DNA from: Synechococcus sp. RCC307
Lineage (GTDB): Bacteria > Cyanobacteriota > Cyanobacteriia > PCC-6307 > Cyanobiaceae
DNA length: 64,000 nt
Assembly (NCBI GenBank): GCA_000063525.1
Contig: CT978603.1
Coordinates: forward strand, 2,041,105-2,105,104
Direction: 5' to 3'
Position numbers and translations under genes: made by a program. This document shows, in pieces, positions 8,063 to 18,075 of the stretch (its first letter is position 1; the number at the start of each line of letters is the position of its first letter). Under the pieces are notes generated by a model. That model did not search any database, was not told the DNA's origin, and saw only the letters and a program-made list of their open reading frames with translations.

Positions 8063-8587
8063 TCAGCTGTTTTCGCTATCAGCGTGCTGCTGAAGCGCAC
8101 GGGCGAGACCAGAGGGAACCTCGTTGACGCCGACGGCCAGCTTGGTGGCCACAGCATTGATGGACCCGGCGATCTGAGCCATGAGTCCCTCCTTGGAGGG
8201 CAGGTCTCCGATGGCCTTGATGTCGTTCTGGCTGAGGAGGCGACCTTCAAACAGGCCTCCCTTCAGCTCCGACTTCTTGCTGTCCTTCTGGAAGGACTGC
8301 ACGGCCTTCACCGCACCACCCACATCCCCTTTGACGAGAACGAAGGCATTGGTGCCGGTGAGCAGGGGGTCGAGGTCGGACCAGGTGTCGTTGCCATCGA
8401 TGGCGCGACGCATCAAGGTGTTTTTGGTCACCTTGCAAATGCCGTTCGCAGCCAAGCGACCGCGTAGGTCGCTCATCTCCTTAATGGAGAGGCCTTTGTA
8501 ATCGAGCACCAGGGCCATTTCGGCCTCGCCGAGCAACTGCTTGAGCTCCTCGACGATCTGTTGCTTGTTCTCCAGCGTGCGGCCCAT
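8063..8587 (-). CDS. rplJ: 50S ribosomal protein L10
   Basis: Forms the base of the ribosomal stalk and binds L7/L12 dimers through its C-terminal helix. It starts [16 protein letters not shown] and contains the conserved block [22 protein letters not shown] split over residues 40-62, and [12 protein letters not shown]. 174 residues, standard length. The 243-bp gap upstream holds a structured leader, expected because L10 usually represses its own operon by binding the leader RNA. Confidence 0.98.
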   Translation of the reverse strand: MGRTLENKQQIVEELKQLLGEAEMALVLDYKGLSIKEMSDLRGRLAANGICKVTKNTLMRRAIDGNDTWSDLDPLLTGTNAFVLVKGDVGGAVKAVQSFQKDSKKSELKGGLFEGRLLSQNDIKAIGDLPSKEGLMAQIAGSINAVATKLAVGVNEVPSGLARALQQHADSENS

Positions 8588-8830
8588 AGGTTGAGGATCG
8601 GATCAGGGGAACAAGCCGGGTTGTGCGGACCGGTGGAGGTCGCAACAACCGATCCGCACCACAAGGGGTGAAACCGATGCGCAAACCTCGGCAGGACTTA
8701 TGGCTGCGGAAACCGCCTCCACCTGCTGTCTTCGGTTGCGAGTGGCCGTTGAGACAAAGCTCTAAGGCCGAACGCTGGGTGCAAAACCCGATTCCGGTGA
8801 AATACCGGATCAATTCACCGTATCAGGCCG
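8588..8830 (-). promoter_or_regulatory. Structured rplJ leader (probable L10 autoregulatory leader)
   Basis: This is the only long spacer inside the ribosomal cluster. It contains a 10-bp hairpin (8649-8658 with 8624-8633, one G-U pair, 15-nt loop). A second GGTG...CACC arm pair encloses a GCGG-AAA-CCGC hairpin around 8706-8716, and a CCGGT/ACCGG hairpin lies close after the rplA stop. L10 leaders of this kind are known in most bacteria; the exact L10 site is not resolved here. A promoter or partial terminator may also lie inside. Confidence 0.5.
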
Positions 8831-9538
8831 TCACTCAGCGTTGCTGAGGTCCTGCAGGGCAGAGAAGTCCACTTCCACCGAAGGGCCCATGGTGGAGGTG
8901 ATGTAGAGGCTCTTCCAGTAACGGCCCTTGGCACCGCTGGGCTTGTTGCGATCCACCGTCTCTTGCACCGACTTGAGGTTCTCCAGCAGGTCGTCAGCGC
9001 TGAAGCTGGCCTTGCCGAACTGCACATGCACGATGCCGCTGCGGTCGGCGCGGAACTCCAACTTGCCGGCTTTGAATTCGTTGATCGCGTTGGTCACATC
9101 GGTGGTGACAGTGCCGGTCTTGGGGTTGGGCATCAAGCCGCGTGGACCAAGGACCCGGCCGAGCTTGGCCACCTTGGGCATCATGTCGGGGGTAGCGATC
9201 AGCAGATCGAAGTCCATCTGGCCACCAGCGATGGAGTCGACAAGCTCCTCGTCGCCCACCAGCTCAGCGCCAGCGGCTTTGGCTTCAGCCACCTTCTCGC
9301 CGCGGGTGATCACGGCAATGCGGATGCTGCGGCCAGTGCCCTTGGGCAGTGCCACGGTGGTGCGCAGCTGTTGGTCGGTGTATTTGGGGTCGATGCCCAG
9401 ACGCACGTGGGCTTCGATGGTTTCGTCGAACTTGGCCGTGGCATTGGCCTTCACCAGCGACACCGCCTCCAGCGGGGCGTAGGCGCGGGGTTCAACGGTG
9501 GCCTGGGCGGCCTTGAAGCGTTTGGAAATGGATTTCAT
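8831..9538 (-). CDS. rplA: 50S ribosomal protein L1
   Basis: Binds 23S rRNA at the L1 stalk and commonly also represses the L11 operon. Recognisable blocks include [46 protein letters not shown] with RGLMPNPK directly after, and the C-terminal [15 protein letters not shown]. 235 residues, normal. It lies 72 bp downstream of rplK in the standard secE-nusG-rplK-rplA-rplJ-rplL order. Confidence 0.98.
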   Translation of the reverse strand: MKSISKRFKAAQATVEPRAYAPLEAVSLVKANATAKFDETIEAHVRLGIDPKYTDQQLRTTVALPKGTGRSIRIAVITRGEKVAEAKAAGAELVGDEELVDSIAGGQMDFDLLIATPDMMPKVAKLGRVLGPRGLMPNPKTGTVTTDVTNAINEFKAGKLEFRADRSGIVHVQFGKASFSADDLLENLKSVQETVDRNKPSGAKGRYWKSLYITSTMGPSVEVDFSALQDLSNAE

Positions 9539-9557
9539 AGCGAGATGGGGTGCAGGC

Positions 9558-9574
9558 GACGGTGATCAACCGTC
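9558..9574 (-). other. Hairpin in the rplK-rplA spacer
   Basis: GACGGT/ACCGTC stem with a 5-nt loop, 20 bp before the rplA start. It could serve regulation or mRNA processing between the two genes. No T-tract follows, so it is not a terminator. Confidence 0.3.
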
Positions 9575-9610
9575 TCCCCCGATAAGGGTGTGCAAAGGGC
9601 GGAGCGAAGC

Positions 9611-10036
9611 TCAGTCCTTAACGGCGACGCCCATGTTGCGGGCTGTGCCTTCGATGATCCGCATGGCGGATTCAACGCTGCTGCAGTTGAGATCAGGAAG
9701 TTTGGTGTTGGCGATCTCCTCGAGCTGAGCCCGGGTGATGGAACCAACGCTGCCCTTGGCGGATTCGCCGGAACCCTTCTCGATACCGGCTGCCTTGACG
9801 ATCAGCACGGAAGCGGGAGGGGTCTTGGTGATGAAGGTGAAGCTGCGGTCTTCAAAGACCGAGATCTCCACCGGGATCACAAAACCGGCTTTGTCCTGGG
9901 TACGGGCGTTGTACTCCTTGCAGAAGGCCATGATGTTGACCCCGTGCTGACCGAGGGCAGGACCCACGGGAGGCGCCGGGTTGGCCTTGCCAGCCTGCAG
10001 GGCCAGCTTGATGACGGCGGTGACTTTTTTAGCCAT
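9611..10036 (-). CDS. rplK: 50S ribosomal protein L11
   Basis: Binds the GTPase-associated centre of 23S rRNA. It begins [20 protein letters not shown] and contains [21 protein letters not shown] and the C-terminal RNA-binding part ending [12 protein letters not shown]. The open frame reaches 11 codons further upstream (10069), but the MAKK start gives the conserved 141-residue protein. It follows nusG with an 87-bp spacer that carries a hairpin. Confidence 0.98.
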   Translation of the reverse strand: MAKKVTAVIKLALQAGKANPAPPVGPALGQHGVNIMAFCKEYNARTQDKAGFVIPVEISVFEDRSFTFITKTPPASVLIVKAAGIEKGSGESAKGSVGSITRAQLEEIANTKLPDLNCSSVESAMRIIEGTARNMGVAVKD

Positions 10037-10092
10037 CGATTTGACGGACGGGACAGTGCTGCGGTGCACCCGAAGAAGGGCGCTGAACGAAA

Positions 10093-10117
10093 GGCCGACC
10101 CCCGCAGCGGGACGGCC
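10093..10117 (-). other. Hairpin between nusG and rplK
   Basis: GGCCG/CGGCC outer stem with an inner CCCGC/GCGGG-type pairing, six bases after the nusG stop and followed only by TTT. It may be a weak attenuator separating the transcription genes from the ribosomal genes, or part of an L11-operon leader where L1 could bind. Confidence 0.35.
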
Positions 10118-10123
10118 CTGAGA

Positions 10124-10789
10124 TCAGCTGTCTTTGCTGATCTGGGAGAACTCGAGCTCCACCGGGGTTTCCCGGCCAAAGATCGACAGCAAGGCTTTGA
10201 GCTTGCTGCGATCGCCTGAGATCTCGATGACCTCGCCGGAGAAGTCCTTGAAGGGACCAGCGGTGACGCTGATCCGATCGCCTTCGGCCAGATCGACCTT
10301 GACGACAGGCTTTTTCTCTTGAGCCCGCTTGAAGATGCGATTCACCTCCGAGCGGCTCAGGGGGCGAGGCTTGATGCGGCCGCGCACACGGCCGGTGGTG
10401 CGGCGCTCTTCATGGCCAACGAAGTTGATCACGTTGGGGGTGCTGCGCACCGCTTGCTCGGTGTCTTCATCCATGACCATGCGAATCAGCACATAGCCGG
10501 GGAACACCTTTTCTTCGGTGCTTTGACGGGAGCCGTCTTTTTTGATCTTGACCGCTGGGGTTTGGGGGATCTCAATCTCCAAGATCCGATTGGAGACCCC
10601 AAGGGTTACCGCCCGCTGCTCGAGGGTGGCTTTGACCTTCTTCTCGCAACTCGACGCCACCTGGACGGCATACCAGCGAGCAACTTGCGGCTTGCTTTCG
10701 GCCTGCTCTTCGCCGGCTGCAGCTGAATCAGCCGTCTCAAGGACGTCTTGATCGTTAAGGGGTTCGGTGAGCTCTGACAAGGCGATCAA
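10124..10789 (-). CDS. nusG: Transcription antitermination factor NusG
   Basis: Binds RNA polymerase and modulates elongation. The NGN domain begins at WYAVQVASSCEKKV (about residue 39) and includes KVFPGYVLI; the KOW domain is the EGDRISVTAGPFKDFSGEV segment. An acidic N-terminal tail of about 37 residues precedes the NGN domain, as in other cyanobacteria. The apparent start is TTG at 10789, overlapping the secE stop (TTGA); no in-frame ATG lies before the NGN domain. Confidence 0.96.
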   Translation of the reverse strand: MIALSELTEPLNDQDVLETADSAAAGEEQAESKPQVARWYAVQVASSCEKKVKATLEQRAVTLGVSNRILEIEIPQTPAVKIKKDGSRQSTEEKVFPGYVLIRMVMDEDTEQAVRSTPNVINFVGHEERRTTGRVRGRIKPRPLSRSEVNRIFKRAQEKKPVVKVDLAEGDRISVTAGPFKDFSGEVIEISGDRSKLKALLSIFGRETPVELEFSQISKDS

Positions 10790-11118
10790 CGGAAAACGAG
10801 CTGGGACATCCAGCGGAAGAAGCGATCCAATGACGCGATCGCAGCAGCCGAGAGGGTGACCATCAACAGAACAGCGACGGACTCACTGATCAGTTGCTGG
10901 CGGCTTGGCCAAACCACACGACGCAGCTCAGCCAAGGTGGACTCGATAGGCCCACGCGGCTCCCGAGGGGCGCCAGGGGGCTGAGACGCTGCAGCGTTGC
11001 CGTTCTCCGGCTTGGCTTCAGCCTCAATCACCGCCCCCTCAGGGGCCGTGGGATCACCAGATTTGTTCGGCTGGCTGAAAACCACACTCCTCCGTCGCGG
11101 GGGATGAACCGCAAACAA
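10786..11118 (-). CDS. secE: Preprotein translocase subunit SecE
   Basis: Small essential subunit that clamps SecY. The C-terminal half has the SecE signature: amphipathic LAELRRVVWPSRQQLISES followed by one membrane helix (VAVLLMVTLSAAAIASL). The N-terminal half is a low-complexity Pro/Ala/Glu tail, longer than in many bacteria. The ATG at 11118 lies only 5 bp after the clpB2 stop; a GTG at 11085 would give 99 residues and is an equally possible start. Coupled to nusG. Confidence 0.93.
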   Translation of the reverse strand: MFAVHPPRRRSVVFSQPNKSGDPTAPEGAVIEAEAKPENGNAAASQPPGAPREPRGPIESTLAELRRVVWPSRQQLISESVAVLLMVTLSAAAIASLDRFFRWMSQLVFR

Positions 11119-11123
11119 ACAGC

Positions 11124-13778
11124 CTACAGAACTGGGCTAAAGCGCAGACCGCCTTCCTCCAAGCTCACGTGGACCCCCGCGGCGCCTTGGTAGCGCTCTT
11201 CAAGCAGCTCAGTGGCCAGGGGGTTTTCCAAGCGCCGGCGCAGCAGTCGCCGCAGGGGCCGGGCCCCGTATTCCGGGTCGTAGCTCTCGGTGGCCAGCCA
11301 CTGGACCACGTCCTCATCCACCTGCAAAGGCAGCTCTTGCTCAGCCAGCAGGGCGGCCAGCTCCGCGAGCTGCAAACGCACGATTGGCACCAGGTCCTCC
11401 GGCTGCAGCGGACGGAAGCGAATCACTTCATCGATGCGGTTGAGGAATTCCGGCCGGAATTGGGCCGCCAAGCTGCGATCGATCTCAGCCTCCAAAGCAG
11501 CGGTATCGCCATCACGGGCGTGGCTGAGGATGGCGCGGCTAGCGAGATTGCTGGTCATCACCACCACGGTGTGGCGGAAATCAACGCTGCGGCCCTGGGA
11601 GTCGCTGAGGCGGCCGTCATCGAGCACCTGCAGCAGCAGGTTGAACACCTCCGGGTGTGCCTTCTCGACTTCATCGAGCAGCACCACCGCATAGGGCCGG
11701 CTGCGCACCGCTTCGGTGAGCTGGCCTCCTTCCTCGTAACCCACGTAGCCCGGCGGCGCGCCGATCAGGCGCGCTACGGCATTGCGCTCCATGAACTCGC
11801 TCATGTCGAGCCGCACCAGCGCCTCGTCTTCATCGAAGAGGTTGGCCGCCAAGGTGCGGGCCAGCTCGGTTTTACCCACACCGGTGGGGCCCAAGAACAG
11901 AAACGAGCCCACGGGCCGCCGGGCATCTTTCATGCCAGCGCGGGCGCGCCGGATCGCCGCTGCCACAGCAGCGACAGCATCGGCTTGGCCGAGCACCTTC
12001 TCGCCGAGGCGGTTTTCCAGCTCCAGCAGCTTCTGGCGCTCACCGGCCATCAAGCGCTGCACAGGAATGCCGGTGGTGCGGGCGACCACATCGGCGATGT
12101 CTTGGGCCGCCACCAAATCCCGCAACAGGCGGCCGGGCTGCTGCAGCTCCATCTCCAGCTCCTGACGGCGACGCTGCACGTCCTGCTCCAGTTCCACCTG
12201 CAGGCGCGCCATGTCTTCCCACTCCGTGAGCCGCTCGGCCTCAGCAATGCCGTGGCGCAGCTCCTCCTCACGCTGTTGCAGCTGACGCAAATCCTGAAGC
12301 TGCTGACGCTCGTGCTGCCAGCGGTCTTGCAGTTGTTCAAGCTTGTCGAGAGCGTCGCTGCGGCGCTGCTGGTGCTGCACGCGCTCCTCCATGGGCGCCT
12401 GCTCAGCGGCCAACAGCGAGCGTTCGATGCGGCGCAATTCGGCCTCAGCGGCTTCCACCACCGCCGGCTTGGAGGTGGCCTCCATCTTCAAATCAGCGGC
12501 CGCTTCATCGATGAGATCGATCGCCTTATCGGGCAGGCAGCGATCACTGATGTAGCGATCCGCCAGACGCACGGCCGCCTCGAGAGCGTCATCGCCAATG
12601 CTGACGCCGTGGTGCAGCTCGTAGCGCTCGCGCACACCACGCAGGATCTCCAGCGACACATCCAGGGCTGGTTCCTTAATCAGCAGCTGCTGGAAGCGCC
12701 GGTTCAGCACAGGATCTTTCTCCAGCGTGCGGCGGTATTCCTCGATGGTGGTGGCCCCAATGCAGCGCAACTCACCTCTGGCCAAGGCTGGTTTGAGCAC
12801 GCTGCCGGCATCGGCGCCCGCACGATCACCGTTCACCAGGGTGTGGATTTCATCGATGAACAGCACCACCCCTTCACTGCCTTCATCGCAGGCGGCGATC
12901 TCCTCAAGAACGCTGCGCAAGCGCTCTTCGAACTGACCGCGGTATTTGGCGCCAGCGATCAAGGCGCCGAGATCCAACGAGATCAAACGGCGTCCTTTGA
13001 GGGAATCGGGCACTTCACCGGCCACCATCCGCTGGGCCAGCAGCTCAGCGATGGCGGTTTTGCCAACGCCGGCCTCACCAATCAACACCGGGTTGTTTTT
13101 GTTGCGGCGCGAGAGCACCTGAATCAACCGCCGAATGTCAGCGCTGCGGCCAATCACAGGATCCAGGCTGCCTTCCCTGGCCAAGGCGGTGAGGTCGCGG
13201 CCGTATTGGGCCAAAGCGCCAGCGTCGGCACTGGGCTGGGTGGGCTGAGCGCTGGGCTGATCGATGGCAACAGGGCGTGATGCAGCCGCCGGCACCGAAG
13301 CAGCCATGGGTTCGGCCATCGCCACGCCCACAGGCTGCAATTGCTCATCGAGCTGGGAGCGGCTCAGCCCCTGCCGCTGCAACAGGGCGCCACCAAGGCG
13401 CTCATCACTGGCGAGGGCCAGCAGCAGATGACGTTCATCAATGCTGGCGGCTCCCTGCTGCTGGCGTTCCTGCTCAGCCGCATCCAGCAGCTGCTCGAGG
13501 TCATCGCCCACATAGAGCGTGTTGCTGCTGCGGGTGGGCTGGCGGGCACAAAAGTCTTCGAGATCGTCGCGCAGCTCCCCACCTTGCAGACGAAGGGTGT
13601 TCAGCAGCGGCCGCAGCCGTTGCTCATCGAGCAAGGCCAGCACCAAGTGCTCGACATCCATCTCACCGTGACGCCAGCGGCGGGCTTCCTCCTGGGCGCC
13701 GAGCAGCAGATCCCAAGCGAGATCGTTGAAGCGTTCTGGCTCGGTGGTGAGGCTGAAACGGGAATCAGGCAGCCGCAT
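11124..13778 (-). CDS. clpB2: ClpB2-type AAA+ disaggregase
   Basis: Double-AAA+ unfoldase of the ClpB family (884 residues). Order: duplicated Clp-N domain to about 150; a long Ala/Pro/Ser-rich linker (150-187); NBD1 with Walker A GEAGVGKT at 234-241 and Walker [10 protein letters not shown]; a ClpB-type coiled-coil middle domain rich in Gln/Arg/Glu; and NBD2 with GPTGVGKT near 628 and [17 protein letters not shown]1 carries GEA instead of the usual GEP. Cyanobacteria often have a second ClpB diverged from the heat-induced one, and this fits it. It overlaps the end of gloA by 14 bp and is followed at once by secE. Confidence 0.9.
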   Translation of the reverse strand: MRLPDSRFSLTTEPERFNDLAWDLLLGAQEEARRWRHGEMDVEHLVLALLDEQRLRPLLNTLRLQGGELRDDLEDFCARQPTRSSNTLYVGDDLEQLLDAAEQERQQQGAASIDERHLLLALASDERLGGALLQRQGLSRSQLDEQLQPVGVAMAEPMAASVPAAASRPVAIDQPSAQPTQPSADAGALAQYGRDLTALAREGSLDPVIGRSADIRRLIQVLSRRNKNNPVLIGEAGVGKTAIAELLAQRMVAGEVPDSLKGRRLISLDLGALIAGAKYRGQFEERLRSVLEEIAACDEGSEGVVLFIDEIHTLVNGDRAGADAGSVLKPALARGELRCIGATTIEEYRRTLEKDPVLNRRFQQLLIKEPALDVSLEILRGVRERYELHHGVSIGDDALEAAVRLADRYISDRCLPDKAIDLIDEAAADLKMEATSKPAVVEAAEAELRRIERSLLAAEQAPMEERVQHQQRRSDALDKLEQLQDRWQHERQQLQDLRQLQQREEELRHGIAEAERLTEWEDMARLQVELEQDVQRRRQELEMELQQPGRLLRDLVAAQDIADVVARTTGIPVQRLMAGERQKLLELENRLGEKVLGQADAVAAVAAAIRRARAGMKDARRPVGSFLFLGPTGVGKTELARTLAANLFDEDEALVRLDMSEFMERNAVARLIGAPPGYVGYEEGGQLTEAVRSRPYAVVLLDEVEKAHPEVFNLLLQVLDDGRLSDSQGRSVDFRHTVVVMTSNLASRAILSHARDGDTAALEAEIDRSLAAQFRPEFLNRIDEVIRFRPLQPEDLVPIVRLQLAELAALLAEQELPLQVDEDVVQWLATESYDPEYGARPLRRLLRRRLENPLATELLEERYQGAAGVHVSLEEGGLRFSPVL

Positions 13779-14169
13779 CGGCTCGAAAGCTCAACTGGAT
13801 CAGTTCCACCTTGTAGCCATCCGGATCCTCCACAAAGGCGATGACGGTGGAGCCGTGCTTCATCGGACCGGGTTCACGCACCACCTTGCCGCCCTGCTGG
13901 CGAATTTGCTCGCAGGTGCCATAGATGTCATCCACGCCCAGGGCGATGTGGCCATAGCCCTCGCCAAGCTCGTAGCAGCTGGTGTCCCAGTTATGGGTGA
14001 GCTCCAGCACCGTTTGATCGGACTCTGGGCCATAGCCCACAAAGGCGAGGGTGAAGCGCCCGCTGGGGTAGTCCTTGCGACGCAGCAGGCTCATCTTGAG
14101 CACATCGGTATAGAAGGCGAGGGAGCGCTCCAGATCGCCCACCCGAAGCATGGTGTGCAGCAAACGCAT
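13765..14169 (-). CDS. gloA: Lactoylglutathione lyase (glyoxalase I)
   Basis: Converts the methylglyoxal-glutathione hemithioacetal to S-lactoylglutathione. It has the VOC fold with metal ligands in the expected blocks: [20 protein letters not shown] (H5), TVLELTHNW (E), [11 protein letters not shown] (H) and [11 protein letters not shown] (E). The LxxTHNW and GYGHIAL blocks are specific to GloA. 134 residues, normal length. Its last codons overlap the clpB2 start, so the two stress genes are probably co-transcribed. It diverges from enolase. Confidence 0.95.
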   Translation of the reverse strand: MRLLHTMLRVGDLERSLAFYTDVLKMSLLRRKDYPSGRFTLAFVGYGPESDQTVLELTHNWDTSCYELGEGYGHIALGVDDIYGTCEQIRQQGGKVVREPGPMKHGSTVIAFVEDPDGYKVELIQLSFRADAAA

Positions 14170-14192
14170 GGGGCGTTGATGGCTCTAGCTGA

Positions 14193-15542
<1,350 letters not shown>

Positions 15543-17204
15543 TTAGCGCTGCTGGCCAGGAAGCTGCTCAAGCCGTTGATCACGCTGCAGCCTCAACTGC
15601 AGCTTGAGCCAACCCAACCCCACAGGAACCCCAGCCACCAAAGGCGCAACGGCCCAAACCGGACGACTACTGGCACCGAGCAGTGCGGCCGCCAAAGCCA
15701 AACAGCCGAGCAACACGGATTGTCCAATGGCGTGCTGAGCAGTCGCCATGCGGCGGAATTGCCGATCGGATTCACCAAGGCGAATCTGCAGTTGCAGATC
15801 ACCTTGTTCAAGGCGCTCCAGGCTGGAATCCAGGCGCCGCGGCAGGGTCACAGCCCGCGTGCCCAAGGCACCCACTTGCCGACCCAGCTCATTGATCAGC
15901 TCGTTGGGGCCATTACCGCTGGCAGTCATGAGGGGAAGAAGCTTGGGCTTGGCGATCGCCACCAAGCTAAAGCCGGGATCCAAGGCGCGGCCAACACCTT
16001 CAAAGGTGGAGAGGGCCCGCATCACAAAAATCAGATCAACCGGTAGCTGAAACGGCTGCCCGTAGACCAAGGCATAGAGATCACCAGAGAGGCGATCGAG
16101 CACATTGCTCGGGAAGGGCGGGGTCAAGGCGTCATCGAGCATCACGCGCACCAATCGGCGCACCGGACCGGTATCGATGCTGGTGCTGATGATTCCTGCG
16201 GCCTGCAACTCCTCCACCAAGCCGCCGGCATCGCGCGCCGCGGCCGCCGTCACCATCGAGCCAAAACGACTGCGCAGCCGGGGAGGGATCTGCCCCATCA
16301 TCCCGAAGTCGTAGTAGATGAGTGCGCCGTCATCGGCAACTGCCAAGTTGCCGGGATGGGGATCAGCATGGAAAAAGCCGTAGAGCACAAGCTGCTGCAA
16401 GTAGCTAGCTGCTCCTTTCTCAGCAACAGCAGCCGGATCAATGCCGCGCTGCAACAAAGCCTCGCGATCGGTGATCTTGGTGCCAGGCACATAGTCCAAG
16501 CAGAGCACGCGCCTTGTGGTTAGCTCCCAGATGACCGCGGGAATACGCACATCGGGGTCATCCAAAAACTGTTGCCGAAAGCGGGCCGCATGCTCGGCCT
16601 CCAAGCGGAAATCCAACTCCCGCAGCAGCACGCGCCGGCATTCACGGGCCATCGCCACCCAATCGCGCCCGCGGCCCCAATTCGGGTGACGTTGCAGCAC
16701 GGCAGCCACCTGCTCCATCACCTGCAAATCGAGGCGGAAGAGCTTCTCCAGCCCCGGCCGCTGCAACTTCAGAACCACATCGCGTCCGCTGTGCAAGGTG
16801 GCGCGATGCACCTGAGCCAAGCTGGCGGACCCCAGGGGCCTGGGCTCGATCCGCATGATCTCGCTGCGTCGCGCCCCCAACTCCGCTTCGAGCAGAGCCT
16901 CCGCCTGCGGGAAAGGAAACGACGGCACCCGATCTTGCAGTTGCGCCAACTGCTCCACCCAGGGAGCCGGCAGCAGATCAGGCCTAGCTGAGAGCAACTG
17001 CCCCAGCTTGATGAAGGCTGATCCCAAAGCCAGCAGCTCGTGCAACAGCCAGCGGGCTAAACGGCGCTGACGCCGTTCCACCGCTGCTTCGCTAGCGCCG
17101 CCTACGTAGGTCCAGCGCCGGCCATCCCACCAAAGGCGGCTCAGCAGCACCACCACGACCGACCAGATGCGCAACGAGCGCAGCACACTGCGCAATCGCG
17201 CCAT
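15543..17204 (-). CDS. ABC1/AarF (UbiB) family atypical kinase
   Basis: 553-residue ADCK-type protein kinase-like ATPase linked to quinone and lipid metabolism. The diagnostic KxGQ is in AFIKLGQLLSARPDLLP; further motifs are PLGSASLAQVHRA (nucleotide loop), VVLKLQRPG (lysine), the family block FFHADPHPGNL and the metal-binding DFGMMG. The C-terminus has two predicted membrane helices (LLGCLALAAALLGA and VAPLVAGVPVGLGW). Cyanobacteria and plastids encode several ABC1 kinases affecting plastoquinone/tocopherol metabolism. The start overlaps the stop of the next upstream gene (TAATG), making it last in a four-gene overlapping cluster. Confidence 0.9.
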   Translation of the reverse strand: MARLRSVLRSLRIWSVVVVLLSRLWWDGRRWTYVGGASEAAVERRQRRLARWLLHELLALGSAFIKLGQLLSARPDLLPAPWVEQLAQLQDRVPSFPFPQAEALLEAELGARRSEIMRIEPRPLGSASLAQVHRATLHSGRDVVLKLQRPGLEKLFRLDLQVMEQVAAVLQRHPNWGRGRDWVAMARECRRVLLRELDFRLEAEHAARFRQQFLDDPDVRIPAVIWELTTRRVLCLDYVPGTKITDREALLQRGIDPAAVAEKGAASYLQQLVLYGFFHADPHPGNLAVADDGALIYYDFGMMGQIPPRLRSRFGSMVTAAAARDAGGLVEELQAAGIISTSIDTGPVRRLVRVMLDDALTPPFPSNVLDRLSGDLYALVYGQPFQLPVDLIFVMRALSTFEGVGRALDPGFSLVAIAKPKLLPLMTASGNGPNELINELGRQVGALGTRAVTLPRRLDSSLERLEQGDLQLQIRLGESDRQFRRMATAQHAIGQSVLLGCLALAAALLGASSRPVWAVAPLVAGVPVGLGWLKLQLRLQRDQRLEQLPGQQR

Positions 17205-17503
17205 TAGCTGGGCTCCTCAAGGCGCCTAGAAAACTCGGCCACTTGAGCGCGCAAGCCATCGAGCTGCTCCTGGAGATTCTCAGGGCCCGCCACAGTGACC
17301 TCACTGGAAACGGTTGGCGGTTGTTCGATGCGTTCGGCTTCCTGCTGCACCTCTTGCCAAAACAGTTCCAGTTCTTGCTGCAGTTTTTGCGGGGCGTCCT
17401 GCGCCATCACGCTGAACTGAGCAGCCGCGTCCATCGCGCTGCTGCCAAGACGGGCAGCCAAACGATTCAACGCGGCTTGCACCAAAGTTTCAGGGGTGCT
17501 CAT
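17204..17503 (-). CDS. Conserved small coiled-coil protein, function unknown
   Basis: 99 residues from the ATG at 17503 (MSTPETLVQ). No signal peptide or membrane helix. The sequence is helix-forming, with QQELELFWQEVQQEAERIE and a C-terminal LDGLRAQVAEFSRRLE coiled-coil segment. It is placed between an ABC1 kinase and a membrane protein with 1-4 bp overlaps at both ends, so it is translated with them. I do not recognise a family. The frame stays open 23 codons further upstream, but that stretch overlaps the proline-rich gene and looks non-coding. Confidence 0.7.
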   Translation of the reverse strand: MSTPETLVQAALNRLAARLGSSAMDAAAQFSVMAQDAPQKLQQELELFWQEVQQEAERIEQPPTVSSEVTVAGPENLQEQLDGLRAQVAEFSRRLEEPS

Positions 17504-18075
17504 CGCCAAACAGGAGGCGGCGCTCCGACTGTGGCAGAAGACGACGGTGGTTGTGGCAGAGGCTGCGGCCAAGGGGGCAGATCCTCGAGCGGATCCACCA
17601 AAGGCAACTGAGGACTGTCGACCATCTCAGGGGCAGGAAGCACCGAGGAATCAACCGCCTCAGGCTCTGGGAACAACTGCGGCACTGGAAGCGCTAAGGG
17701 ATCGACAGCCTCAGGTTCCACAAACAACTCTGGAGCGGGGAGCACAGCGGCATCGGTCGGCTCTGGCTCGGGAAGCAACTGCGGCGACGGGCCAAGCAAA
17801 TTGACCCGTTCGGCGCCGTAACGCATGCGCAAACTCTCCAGCGTCAAACCGGGAACGGGCTTGCTGGAAAAACGCCGGCCCAATGGAACCAGGCCACCAA
17901 GACGATCTTCCAAAAGCCGCCCAGTGACCACATAGGCCAAACCAAAACACAGCCCCACCAACAAGGGACCCATGGGATTCCAAGGGTTGGAGCGCCGCAC
18001 TGGCCGGCGCTGCTTCTGAGCTGGTTGAACCGCCACAGGCCGCGAGGTGCGCTTCTTGGAACTCATCATCGTCAT
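17500..18075 (-). CDS. Single-pass membrane protein with Pro/Glu-rich repeats
   Basis: 191 residues. A basic N-terminus (KKRTSRPVAVQPAQKQRRPVRR) is followed by one membrane helix at about 36-52 (GPLLVGLCFGLAYVVTG). The rest is an acidic, proline-rich tail with imperfect units of the type LPxPEL(F)xEPEAVD at about 97-150. Such a tail may span the periplasm or bind a partner. ATGA overlaps join it to the SGNH gene before it and the coiled-coil gene after it. No family recognised. ATG codons three and four give slightly shorter alternative starts. Confidence 0.65.
   Translation of the reverse strand: MTMMSSKKRTSRPVAVQPAQKQRRPVRRSNPWNPMGPLLVGLCFGLAYVVTGRLLEDRLGGLVPLGRRFSSKPVPGLTLESLRMRYGAERVNLLGPSPQLLPEPEPTDAAVLPAPELFVEPEAVDPLALPVPQLFPEPEAVDSSVLPAPEMVDSPQLPLVDPLEDLPPWPQPLPQPPSSSATVGAPPPVWR

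Noticed and set aside
11169-13280. 703-codon open frame on the plus strand
   Set aside because: It is antisense to clpB2 for its full length; the sequence is His/Gln/Leu-rich in the manner of a GC-driven shadow frame and shows no family motif.
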